Below are positions 37,295 through 45,397 of a stretch of 64,000 nt of DNA, one piece after another. How positions within the stretch are numbered: position 1 is the first letter of the stretch; each line of letters starts with the position of its first letter. The notes under the pieces are model-generated. The model worked only from the letters and a program-made list of their open reading frames with translations, was not told the DNA's origin and made no database searches. The position numbers and the translations under genes were made by a program. This DNA comes from Hafnia alvei (GTDB lineage: Bacteria; Pseudomonadota; Gammaproteobacteria; Enterobacterales; Enterobacteriaceae), in the NCBI RefSeq assembly GCF_964063325.1, contig NZ_OZ061315.1, forward strand, positions 4,216,001 through 4,280,000, in the 5' to 3' direction.

Positions 37295-37346
37295 GTGAGT
37301 ATATAAGCATTATCGAACCAGCATATATACTCGGTTCTATACTCAC
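37295..37346. promoter_or_regulatory. Inverted repeat in the promoter of the intact integrase
   Basis: Arms GTGAGTATA (37295-37303) and TATACTCAC (37338-37346), with an inner GAGTATATA/TATATACTC pair, flank ATTATCGAACC. This is the same layout as 2345-2392 but with different arm bases. It probably controls the integrase gene or binds the integrase itself. Confidence 0.6.
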
Positions 37347-37431
37347 AAGCATGTTGATGTGGGGTAACTCAGATTGACGTCGGTAGACTGAAAAGCTGGG
37401 AAAAGCCTTGCGGAGACTGGATTTCAGGCAT

Positions 37432-37454
37432 AAAAAAAGACCTCAATTGAGGTC
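37432..37454 (-). terminator. leuX terminator, lying within the island
   Basis: GACCTCAATTGAGGTC (37439-37454) forms a self-complementary hairpin. Read on the minus strand it is followed by TTTTTTT. It stands 15 bases downstream of leuX, so the island supplies the tRNA gene's terminator. Confidence 0.8.
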
Positions 37455-37468
37455 TATTTACATACTAT

Positions 37469-37553
37469 TGGTGCCGAAGGCCGGACTCGAACCGGCACAC
37501 CTTGCGGCGGTTGATTTTGAATCAACTGCGTCTACCGATTTCGCCACTTCGGC
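37469..37553 (-). tRNA. leuX: tRNA-Leu (anticodon CAA), leuX; island attachment site
   Basis: The 85-nt gene on the minus strand begins GCCGAAGTGGCGAAATCGGTAG and ends with an encoded CCA. Acceptor arms GCCGAAG/CTTCGGC pair, and the anticodon loop TTCAAAA gives CAA between GTTGA and TCAAC. A long variable arm and the GTTCGAGTC T-loop are present. This is the tRNA that reads UUG. Its 3' end is the attachment site of the neighbouring island, and in E. coli leuX is a known island site. The 3' end copy is at 2517-2540. Confidence 0.97.
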
Positions 37554-37581
37554 ACAGAAGTAGTATGCGGAAAACGAGTGC

Positions 37582-37609
37582 ATTATACCTAGCCACGACC
37601 CCCACGCAA
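37582..37609 (-). promoter_or_regulatory. leuX promoter
   Basis: On the minus strand TTGCGT, 16 bases, then TATAAT stands about 29 bases before the tRNA 5' end. It is a good sigma-70 promoter just upstream of the tRNA. The rest of the 37554-37867 gap has no gene that I believe. Confidence 0.75.
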
Positions 37610-37867
37610 TACTTATCCTGCATTCAATTGTTTAAGTGCCTAAAAAAACGACGAAGGTACAATAAAAAACGCCTATGCGGATATTTTATCAGCAATTATT
37701 ACTCACCATCTGCGGTTTGGCGGCTCTTTTGCCGCCGTTTATACCTCGCGTAATTTCATTTGCCTACGCATCGAGGAGGAATTGGGGCGTTTGCTCACGT
37801 CTATCAGGGTTGCTGTTAACGAGTTCCATCATTACATTGCGGTATACGCTTCTCTCTAGGAAACCTC

Positions 37868-38269
37868 ATGTCCGCAAATAACCCGTTTTTTGTTGAAGTT
37901 GTCGAATCACATGAACTCATTCAGCAGTGGTTTGCCAATGCGTCTACCGGCGAAGCGCTTTGTGAACAGCTGCTATCGCACTTTAGCCCTGCATTCAGCA
38001 TGGTGGGAATGAGCGGCATGCTGCTGAATTATCCTGCGGTGTGTGGATTTTTCCGTGCGAATGGAGGCGCCAAAGCGGGGCTGAACATCGAGGTCTCAGA
38101 GATGGCTATCATCGCTGAGTGGGAAAATGGCGCGGTCGTTAGCTATAAGGAAACACAGACACAACCAGAACAGCCGAAAACCGTTCGCTTCTCAACGGCG
38201 GTCTTTGAAAAAGATAGTCAGGGGAAAGTGTTATGGCGTCATCTGCATGAAACTGCAGCGCATATCTGA
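37868..38269 (+). CDS. SnoaL/NTF2-like protein of unknown function
   Basis: The 133-residue protein starts after AGGAAACCTC. It has an NTF2-like order: a helical N-terminus with ESHELIQQWFANASTGEALCEQLLSHFSPAFSMVG, a middle helix and four or five closing strands (EMAIIAEWENGAVVSYKETQ, TVRFSTAVFEKDSQGKVLWRHLHET). DUF4440-type proteins of this fold include enzymes and ligand binders, and the substrate is unknown. It lies alone, followed by a bidirectional terminator. Confidence 0.75.
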   Translation: MSANNPFFVEVVESHELIQQWFANASTGEALCEQLLSHFSPAFSMVGMSGMLLNYPAVCGFFRANGGAKAGLNIEVSEMAIIAEWENGAVVSYKETQTQPEQPKTVRFSTAVFEKDSQGKVLWRHLHETAAHI

Positions 38270-38282
38270 GCGTGAGACGTAA

Positions 38283-38307
38283 AAAAGGCGGGATATATCC
38301 CGCCTTT
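38283..38307. terminator. Bidirectional terminator
   Basis: GGCGGGAT and ATCCCGCC form an 8-bp stem with a tiny loop, flanked by AAAAAA on the left and TTT on the right. It lies between the convergent SnoaL-like and ldtB genes. Confidence 0.8.
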
Positions 38308-38335
38308 CGGTAACTCACATCAAGTGATTATGCAA

Positions 38336-39256
38336 TCAGTTGATTTTAATTGGCATACCTGAACGTGCTGCTACTGCATTATCAACGGCGCTGGTCTGAA
38401 CGCTTGGATCAGAAACAATTTTGTTGATGGCGTCGGTCAGCACAACAGGTACTGGCGCGTCAGAGTTGAACTGCTGCTCAGTGGTAGACAGCGGATTGTG
38501 AACCTCGATATAGCGAGATCCATCTGGCTCTACGGTCGCTTTTACAGGTTCATTGATGAACTGTAAGCGAGTGCCTACTGGAACGTTATCAAACAGGTAT
38601 TTGATGTCGTCATCGCGCAGACGCACGCAACCGTGGCTTACGCGCAGGCCAATACCGAAGTTGGCGTTAGTACCGTGAACCGCATATAAACGGCCGATAT
38701 ACAGCGCGTACAGGCCCATTGGGTTGTCGGGACCAGCAGGGAATACCTGTGGCAGAGTCTCACCGTTAGCGGCGTACTCTTCGTGCATTTTTTTAGTTGG
38801 CGTCCATGTTGGGCCCGCTTTTTTACGCTGAACCGAAGTCACCCAGTTCATTGGCGTATCGCGACCTAGCTCACCAATACCAATCGGCAGAACCACGACG
38901 GTTTTAGAGCCTTTTGGATAGTAGTACAAACGCATCTCTGCACTGTTGATGATAATGCCTTCACGTGGAGTATTAGGCAGAATCAACTGGTGCGGGATAG
39001 TCAGCGTCATACCCGGCTTTGGCAGGTACGCATCTACGCCCGGATTCGCTTCCAACATGTTACTCAGGCCCATTTGGTACTGAGCAGCAAAATGTTCCAG
39101 AGGCTGTTTGTTATCTTCTGGCACTTTTACCTGAATGTTTTCACCAATCAGACGGCTGTTATTCGCCGGTAAAGGGTATACCACGGCAAATGCAGACTGC
39201 ATAAAAGCAGTCGTTGCCAGAAGCACCGTGAAGAGCGCACGGATACTCATTTTCAT
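38336..39256 (-). CDS. ldtB: L,D-transpeptidase LdtB (YbiS-like)
   Basis: I choose the ATG at 39256 (MKMSIRALFTVLL) because it has CAGGA upstream and gives a signal peptide ending SAFA. The ORF start at 39373 is too long. The 306-residue product has a LysM-like segment (LSNMLEANPGVDAYLPKPGMTLTIP). The YkuD catalytic motif HGTNANFGIGLRVSHGCVRLR follows, with the nucleophilic Cys in SHGCVRL. LdtB joins Braun lipoprotein to peptidoglycan in the periplasm. The tail (SDPSVQTSAVDNAVAARSG) matches the YbiS C-terminus. Confidence 0.92.
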   Translation of the reverse strand: MKMSIRALFTVLLATTAFMQSAFAVVYPLPANNSRLIGENIQVKVPEDNKQPLEHFAAQYQMGLSNMLEANPGVDAYLPKPGMTLTIPHQLILPNTPREGIIINSAEMRLYYYPKGSKTVVVLPIGIGELGRDTPMNWVTSVQRKKAGPTWTPTKKMHEEYAANGETLPQVFPAGPDNPMGLYALYIGRLYAVHGTNANFGIGLRVSHGCVRLRDDDIKYLFDNVPVGTRLQFINEPVKATVEPDGSRYIEVHNPLSTTEQQFNSDAPVPVVLTDAINKIVSDPSVQTSAVDNAVAARSGMPIKIN

Positions 39257-39583
39257 GTTTATATTCCTGTTGGGTGCTAGTACCGCGCACAGGCGGTTGT
39301 CGATTTTAGCCAGTGAAGACTGGATGCGCATTATATGTGCACAAACGCAAAAGAGGAAAACATTAGTGCTCATCTTCCTAACGTATTTTTGGTGTTCACC
39401 AAACCAAACTGGGTTCTATTCTAAGATTAGCTCTGCGTGTGAGCTACGTCACAATCATTTTTGTTTCCACATGTACCGTTTGGTTTTATTTACAAAAAAC
39501 TGATGAATTCCGCTCTGCCAGCGCATACGGTTGGCATTAAGATGTTCCCACTAAAAAATCTGACCTGTCTCTTGCCTGAAAAA

Positions 39584-40735
39584 ATGGATAAACGCGTGTT
39601 GAAATTTTTCCCTGCGACGCTACTGGGCGTCGCCTGTGCGGTACTGCCACTTACAAGTTCTGCTCAACCACCTGAGCCTTTAGCTTCACAGGTAGTTGAT
39701 GGCTACGCTGAACATATTTTTTACAATAGTGGTGCCGCTGCAATGGCCATGGTTGCTATCGATAACAACCAGCAGGTGTTTAGAAGTTTTGGCGAAACTC
39801 GCCCCGGCAATGATACCCGCCCGCGCAAAGACTCCTTAATCCGTATCGCCTCCCTTACCAAGCTCATGACCAGTGAAGTGTTGGTTAAGCTCGCCGATGA
39901 AAGAAAAGTCAGCCTTTATGACCCATTGAGAAAGTACGCGCCTAGCGGAATGCGAGTTCCGTCCTATAGCGCCAACCAGCCGATCGTGCTGATGAACCTC
40001 GCCTCTCATACCAGTGGTTTGCCGCGCGAACAGCCGGGCGGAGTTGCACATCGAGACGTCTTTACCTGGCCAACAAAATACGATCGCTGGCAATGGATGA
40101 AAAGCGCGAAAGTCGCGGTGCCACCCGGCGTGCGAGCATCTTATTCGAATCTGGCGTTTGACCTGCTGGCCGATGCGCTTGCTCAGGCAACGGGCAAAGC
40201 TTATCCGAGCCTGCTCAAAGAGAAGGTGACTCTGCCGTTGGGCATGAAAGACACCACATATACCCCCTCCCCCGAGCAATGCTCACGTATGATCGTACCC
40301 GCACGCGGTGCGAGCCCATGCCAAAGCAGCCTAGCGGCTATCGGTAGCGGCGGTGTGTATTCCACACCGGAAGACATGCAGCGCTGGATGCAACAGTTCT
40401 TATCTTCATCAACCCAGCCTCGTAGCCCTTACGCCGATAAGCTGCTGAAAATGTATTATCAGCGCGAAAAACTTACGCTGGTTAAAGGAATGGATGTTCC
40501 AGGTAAAGCATCAGCGCTTGGCTTGGGGTGGGTATATATGGCGCCACAAAACGGCTTGCCAGGCATCATGCAAAAAACCGGCGGCGGCGGTGGCTTCATT
40601 ACCTATATGGCGATGATCCCAGACAAAAACGTTGGCGTGTTTGCGGTTGTTGCCCGCACTGAACTAACCAAATTTACTAATATGAGCGACGGTGTTAATC
40701 AGTTAGTCAGCGAGCTAGCACAGCAGCAGCACTAA
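39584..40735 (+). CDS. ampH: D-alanyl-D-alanine carboxypeptidase/endopeptidase AmpH
   Basis: The protein follows E. coli AmpH along its length: IASLTKLMTSE with the catalytic SxxK, then YSNLAFDLLADALA (the YxN), then KTGGGGGF (KTG box). It is a class C-like penicillin-binding protein that trims peptidoglycan, not the ampC beta-lactamase. I start at MDKRVLKFFPATLLG (39584), which gives a signal peptide cut near SSAQ. The frame is open from 39461, and the ATGs at 39503 and 39542 are alternatives. The ribosome-binding site is weak. The gene has its own terminator and no operon partner. Confidence 0.9.
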   Translation: MDKRVLKFFPATLLGVACAVLPLTSSAQPPEPLASQVVDGYAEHIFYNSGAAAMAMVAIDNNQQVFRSFGETRPGNDTRPRKDSLIRIASLTKLMTSEVLVKLADERKVSLYDPLRKYAPSGMRVPSYSANQPIVLMNLASHTSGLPREQPGGVAHRDVFTWPTKYDRWQWMKSAKVAVPPGVRASYSNLAFDLLADALAQATGKAYPSLLKEKVTLPLGMKDTTYTPSPEQCSRMIVPARGASPCQSSLAAIGSGGVYSTPEDMQRWMQQFLSSSTQPRSPYADKLLKMYYQREKLTLVKGMDVPGKASALGLGWVYMAPQNGLPGIMQKTGGGGGFITYMAMIPDKNVGVFAVVARTELTKFTNMSDGVNQLVSELAQQQH

Positions 40736-40754
40736 CTGTGGCTTGAGTTTAATT

Positions 40755-40780
40755 AAGGGACATTTTTATGTCCCTTTTTT
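40755..40780 (+). terminator. ampH terminator
   Basis: GGGACAT, four T, then ATGTCCC and six T form a clear rho-independent terminator about 20 bases after the ampH stop. Confidence 0.9.
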
Positions 40781-40872
40781 ATTTCAAAATTAAACTAAAT
40801 AAATTCATTCAATATATTTATTTAATGGATTTATTTGCATTTATTATTGTTAATTTGCATGTATTTTAAACC

Positions 40873-40899
40873 TAAATAAATTTGGCTTATCTCCGATAA
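40873..40899 (+). promoter_or_regulatory. Sigma-28 (FliA) promoter of the chemoreceptor gene
   Basis: TAAATAAA, 11 bases, TCCGATAA matches the flagellar consensus TAAAGTTT-N11-GCCGATAA, including the exact spacing. It lies 60 bases before the receptor's start codon. The 40780-40930 stretch is otherwise AT-rich and empty. Confidence 0.8.
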
Positions 40900-40958
40900 C
40901 ACAAAGACCCACGGAAAAAACCTTTCCAAAGATGTGGTTTATTATTGGAGCTACACCT

Positions 40959-42599
40959 ATGTTTAAAAATATTAAAATCGCCAGCGGCATGCTGCTAGTG
41001 CTGTATTTATTTGGTTTGATACAAATAGGCTCTAACCTGATTGGGTTCTACTTCATCAAAAAAAATAGCGATAGCATTAGCGCAATGAGCGTCATCGCCG
41101 ATGAGCAAAACGCGCTCAGCAGCAGTGGTGCCTATCTTCAACAAGCTCAATCAGCCATCAATAACATTGTTCTTGAGTATGCAGTCAATCCACAAGGCGC
41201 TGTTAATAAAGATTCTATACAGGCGGCTCGTGAAAACATGGCGCTTGCCAATAAATCCTTTGATCTATTTTGGAAGATCCCAGGGCTAACAAATCATGAT
41301 GTTAAATTGGGTGAACAAATTAAAAATGCATTCCAAAACAATGCCGATAACATAGAAAAGCAGATCAGCATTGCTTTATCCGAACCATCTCCAAGCGTAT
41401 TAGTTGATAAGCTTTTTCAATTGAAAACTGAAAAGGTAAAAACGCGAGCCTTATTTCAAGGATGGGTAAAAAAATATATTAGCATTTCCCTTAAGAACAA
41501 CGATGACGCCAGAGACATAGCCAAACAAGCGTATTCCGAATTTATACGCTTACTCATCACCGTACTAATTTTATGCGTTTTCATGTGCTTAGCCGTGCAT
41601 TTTTGGATTAAAAGAGTGCTCGTTCATCCACTGCAAGAAGCGACTGACTATTTCGAGCTTATTGGACAGGGTGACTTACGTAGCATCATTTCCATACAAA
41701 ATAGCAACGAGGTTGGGCTATTGATGGCTGGATTACAGAAAATGCAGAGCGGATTACAGACCACCGTTGCTACCGTGCGGCAAGGCGTTGAGTCTATCAA
41801 CATAGGCACCCACGAAATCTCTGCGGGTAATACCGACCTTTCAAGCCGAACCGAAGAACAGGCGGCTGCGCTGGCTCAAACCGCGGCCAGCATGGAGCAA
41901 ATCACCGCCACCGTGCAGCAAAATGCCGAAAATGCTCAGCAAGCCGCTCAAATGATCAATAGCACCGCCAATATTGCCCATAACGGTGAACAGGTCATGG
42001 AGTCGGTCATCGCTAAAATGCGCACCATCAATCATAGCGCACAAAAAATGAGTGACATCATCAGCGTAATCGACGGTATCGCCTTCCAGACCAATATCTT
42101 AGCCCTAAATGCTGCGGTTGAGGCCGCTCGCGCAGGAGAGCAAGGGCGTGGTTTTGCCGTTGTGGCTGGTGAGGTGCGTAATTTGGCACAACGATGCTCG
42201 CTTTCAGCAAAAGAGATCAACGATCTCATTGCGACATCGAGCAACGATATCAAAGAAGGCATGTTACTCGTTGAGCACGCAGGAGAAACCATGGCCGACA
42301 TCGTGCTTAACGTTAATAAAGCCACCAGCATCGTCGATAGCATCTCTTATGCGTCCGACGAACAAAGTCGCGGCGTTGCTCAGGTCAGTATTGCTATCAA
42401 CCAGATGGATCAGGTGACTCAGCAGAACGCTGCGTTAGTGGAGCAAGTTGCTACCACCGCGTCGAATGTAGAAGAACAGTCCGATATGCTAGCTAAGGCA
42501 GTATCGATTTTTCGGCTAACCGATCAGCTATGGCAAGAGCCCAAAAAGGATCTTGAGCTAACCCAGAGGCCCGATCCACACAGTGCACATTGGATTTAA
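40959..42599 (+). CDS. Methyl-accepting chemotaxis protein
   Basis: The ATG at 40959 (MFKNIKIASGMLLVLYL) has GGAG upstream and gives 546 residues. A first membrane helix (about 8-30) is followed by a four-helix-bundle periplasmic sensor domain with NSDSISAMSVIADEQNALSSSG. A second helix near residue 200-220 and a HAMP domain come next. The signalling hairpin has the invariant tip IDGIAFQTNILALNAAVEAARAGEQGRGF. It signals to CheW and CheA. No NWETF-like pentapeptide is at the C-terminus (it ends ...PHSAHWI), so it probably depends on other receptors for methylation. The ligand is unknown. It has a FliA promoter. Confidence 0.93.
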   Translation: MFKNIKIASGMLLVLYLFGLIQIGSNLIGFYFIKKNSDSISAMSVIADEQNALSSSGAYLQQAQSAINNIVLEYAVNPQGAVNKDSIQAARENMALANKSFDLFWKIPGLTNHDVKLGEQIKNAFQNNADNIEKQISIALSEPSPSVLVDKLFQLKTEKVKTRALFQGWVKKYISISLKNNDDARDIAKQAYSEFIRLLITVLILCVFMCLAVHFWIKRVLVHPLQEATDYFELIGQGDLRSIISIQNSNEVGLLMAGLQKMQSGLQTTVATVRQGVESINIGTHEISAGNTDLSSRTEEQAAALAQTAASMEQITATVQQNAENAQQAAQMINSTANIAHNGEQVMESVIAKMRTINHSAQKMSDIISVIDGIAFQTNILALNAAVEAARAGEQGRGFAVVAGEVRNLAQRCSLSAKEINDLIATSSNDIKEGMLLVEHAGETMADIVLNVNKATSIVDSISYASDEQSRGVAQVSIAINQMDQVTQQNAALVEQVATTASNVEEQSDMLAKAVSIFRLTDQLWQEPKKDLELTQRPDPHSAHWI

Positions 42600-42603
42600 G
42601 CGT

Positions 42604-42634
42604 AAAAAAACGGGCCATAACAATGGCCCGTTTT
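42604..42634. terminator. Bidirectional terminator between chemoreceptor and lptG
   Basis: CGGGCCAT and ATGGCCCG form an 8-bp stem with a 4-base loop, flanked by AAAAAAA on the left and TTTT on the right. Confidence 0.9.
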
Positions 42635-42658
42635 ATATTCAATAACTGCGCGATGCCG

Positions 42659-43729
42659 CTACGATTTTCTCAGCAGCATATAAACACTGATCAATAAGAA
42701 CAGCAGGCTTGGCAGTAGAGCACCTAACACTGGAGGTACGCTGTACACCAAACTTAGCGGCCCAAAAATCTGATCAAGCACGTAGAACAAGAAGCCGAAG
42801 CTGATACCCGTCAACACCCTCACGCCCATTGGAACGCTGCGTAATGGACCAAAAATAAAGGATAGCGCCATCAACATCATGACCGCGACAGACAGCGGCG
42901 CGAAAATTTTGCTCCACATATTGAGCTGATAACGGCTAGATTCTTGCCCGCTTTGTTTCAGGTATTTCACATAGTGGTAGAGACCGCTAATCGACAGGGA
43001 GTCAGGGCTCATGGCAACCACGCCCAATTTATCTGGCGTTAGGTTGGTTTTCCACATACCGCTTATCGTTTGTGAACCGGTGATCCTTTTGCTGTCGGTG
43101 AGATTTGATTCTTCCACCTGTGAAAGCTTCCACTGATTGCCCTCAAACGTTGCTGAGTTGGCATAGCGCAGCTTTTGCAAATGACGTTCTTTATCAAAGG
43201 TATAAATGCTTATGCCTTGAATAGTTTTCTCACCGGTCACGCGCTGAATAAAGATAAAGTCGCTGCCGTCTTTTGCCCACAGCCCGTTTTGCGTGGATAG
43301 CAGCGAACCGCCGTACATCTGTTGAGCACGATAGTTACGCGCAGCCTGATCGCCCTGAGGCGCAACCCACTCACCAATGGCCATCGTGAGGATCACCAGC
43401 GGTATCGCGGTTTTCATCACCGAAGAGGCTATCTGCATGCGGGTATAACCTGCCGCCTGCATCACCACCAACTCACTGCGTTGGGCCAGCATACCGAGGC
43501 CTAATAACGCACCAAGCAGTGCAGCCATTGGGAAGAAGACTTCAATATCCTTTGGCACGCTGAGCAAGGTGAAAAGGCCAGCGCCTGCCGCAGAATAATC
43601 GCCCTGACCCACTTTACGCAGCTGATCAACGAATTTGATAATCCCAGACAGCGACACCAGCATAAACAGCGTTGCCATGATGGTGCTGAAAATCGTGCGC
43701 CCAATGTAACGGTCTAATACTCCAAGCAT
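42659..43729 (-). CDS. lptG: LPS export system permease LptG
   Basis: The 356-residue inner-membrane protein has the YjgP/YjgQ fold. Three hydrophobic helices at the N-terminus (DRYIGRTIFSTIMATLFMLVSLSGIIKFVDQL) precede a periplasmic jellyroll (about 140-250) and three C-terminal helices ending LLFLLISVYMLL. With LptF and the ATPase LptB it lifts LPS out of the membrane onto LptC. Its ATG overlaps the lptF stop (TGATG), so the two are translated together. Length and motif placement are normal. Confidence 0.95.
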   Translation of the reverse strand: MLGVLDRYIGRTIFSTIMATLFMLVSLSGIIKFVDQLRKVGQGDYSAAGAGLFTLLSVPKDIEVFFPMAALLGALLGLGMLAQRSELVVMQAAGYTRMQIASSVMKTAIPLVILTMAIGEWVAPQGDQAARNYRAQQMYGGSLLSTQNGLWAKDGSDFIFIQRVTGEKTIQGISIYTFDKERHLQKLRYANSATFEGNQWKLSQVEESNLTDSKRITGSQTISGMWKTNLTPDKLGVVAMSPDSLSISGLYHYVKYLKQSGQESSRYQLNMWSKIFAPLSVAVMMLMALSFIFGPLRSVPMGVRVLTGISFGFLFYVLDQIFGPLSLVYSVPPVLGALLPSLLFLLISVYMLLRKS

Positions 43730-44829
43730 CAGGCGACTCCTTTACCGGTGATTCGTGCGCGGATCCGACGCATCGGTAGCGTATCCCAAATATTCAACGC
43801 AACAGCGAGCAACAGATAGAACCCGTTCACGGTCCAAACCCAGATAAACGGATCAATTTTGCCCTTCGCCGCATTAGAACGCAGCGAGCTTTGCAGCAGG
43901 AAGAAGATCAGATAGAGCAACATGGCTGGCAACATACTCAGCACACGCCCTTGACGTGGGTTAACCACGCTCAAAGGAACCACCATCAACGCCATCACGA
44001 AGACAGAGAACACCAGCGTAATACGCCAGTTCAATTCTGCGCGGAAGTCGTTTTCTTTGGATTCCCACAGCGCTGTCATCGGTGCCTGATCGGCATTGCT
44101 TGGATTAAGCACCACCGCCTGATGGCCGATAACCGCTTCGTAATTCACAAAGTCGGTGATACGGAAATCACGCAGCATCGCGGTACCTTCATAGCGAGTA
44201 CCGGTATCCAATACCACTTGCTGAGAACCATCGGGACGCCCTTCCATATGGCCGGTATCCGCCACAACCACCGATGGGCGCTGGGTGCCGTTAGGACGTA
44301 GCTGAGCTAAAAAGATGTTTTCAAACTTTTTGCCCTTCACGTCACCCACAAACAGCACATAGTTGCCATCTTTCGACGGCTGGAATTGCCCTTCCACCAT
44401 CGAGGCTAAACCTGGGTTAGCCTTGGCTTCTGCCATCACTTCATCAGAGTGAAACGACGACCACGGACTCACCCAAAACGCGTTGACCAATGCAAACGCG
44501 CCGGTAATGAAGGCAAGGATCATCGCAGTTTTTATCAACACGCCTTTGCCTAGGCCGCAAGCGTGCATAACTACGATTTCACTTTCGGTATACAGTTTAC
44601 CCAGCGTCATCAATAGCCCAAGGAACAGGCTAAGAGGCAGAATAAGCTGAGCCATCTCGGGCACACCTAGCCCAAGGAGAGATAACACTAAGTTTGTCGG
44701 AATTTCGCCGTCAACCGCCGCTCCCAGTATCCGCACCATCTTTTGACAAAAAAAGATCAGCAGCAGGATAAATAGAATAGCAATCTGACTCTTAAACGTT
44801 TCCCGTACCAGATATCTAATGATGATCAC
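43729..44829 (-). CDS. lptF: LPS export system permease LptF
   Basis: The 366-residue protein starts MIIIRYLVRETFKSQIAILFILLLIFFCQKMVRILG, with the conserved helix pair and coupling region expected of LptF. The middle beta-rich part (about 130-265) is the periplasmic jellyroll. It forms the LptB2FG transporter with the product of the next gene. It is transcribed divergently from pepA, with a long shared upstream region of 568 bp. No unusual residues are visible. Confidence 0.95.
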   Translation of the reverse strand: MIIIRYLVRETFKSQIAILFILLLIFFCQKMVRILGAAVDGEIPTNLVLSLLGLGVPEMAQLILPLSLFLGLLMTLGKLYTESEIVVMHACGLGKGVLIKTAMILAFITGAFALVNAFWVSPWSSFHSDEVMAEAKANPGLASMVEGQFQPSKDGNYVLFVGDVKGKKFENIFLAQLRPNGTQRPSVVVADTGHMEGRPDGSQQVVLDTGTRYEGTAMLRDFRITDFVNYEAVIGHQAVVLNPSNADQAPMTALWESKENDFRAELNWRITLVFSVFVMALMVVPLSVVNPRQGRVLSMLPAMLLYLIFFLLQSSLRSNAAKGKIDPFIWVWTVNGFYLLLAVALNIWDTLPMRRIRARITGKGVA

Positions 44830-45397
44830 GCTTATTACGCCTGTGAAAACTTGTCTTTTTGCAGGAAAATAGATAATTTCTACGCTAACCCGCCATTTTT
44901 ATGATGATTATGGCGGCGGTTACAATCAGAATAGCATTACAGCATGTGTCTCAAGTGTAACCTATAGGAACACACTTATAACTGACACATCGTAGAAGGC
45001 TAATCACCCACTACGAGTGATGTATACCCAAACTTGTTGTCGTTGCAGCAAACAACGCACACCGCAGCAACATCGCGATAAGCAGGGTAAACTGATTGTA
45101 CAGTAAAACAATTGTACCGTAATCGTTAGCAACGAAAACGAGAAAATAACTACCGATTATATAACGTCCCTCTGCACAGCCCCTAAAAAGCCTTGCAGAA
45201 TGAGAGAAAATTGCGCGATTTCCTATGAAAAAGTGGGTAAAAACCACCATCATCAGAGAAAACCGTGAATGAGTGTTCCAGTCAGTTCAACGGCAAGGGC
45301 CGAGATAATAGTCACTCTGGCAACGTTTCTGGCTTCAAGAAACGAGTATAGCTGAGTCATCGCCCCGCGCCGCTGTCTTTAAGATTCAGGAGAGTGC
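44830..45397. promoter_or_regulatory. 568-bp divergent control region of lptFG and pepA
   Basis: No gene is supported here. A frame of 80 codons on the minus strand is not believable because it lacks a start site and a family look. Promoters for both operons must lie in it. The sequence has TTCAGGAGAGTGC immediately before the pepA start. I could not fix operator positions. Confidence 0.5.

Noticed and set aside
37502..37881. Two overlapping plus-strand frames next to leuX
   Set aside because: One begins inside the tRNA gene and the other has no ribosome-binding site. The leuX promoter lies in this interval.
39461..40735. ampH as a class C beta-lactamase gene (ampC)
   Set aside because: The SxxK, YxN and KTG boxes are shared, but the sequence follows AmpH along its full length, including REQPGG and the KTGGGGGF block.
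45011..45253. 80-codon minus-strand frame between lptF and pepA
   Set aside because: No ribosome-binding site, no conserved pattern, and it lies in the divergent control region.
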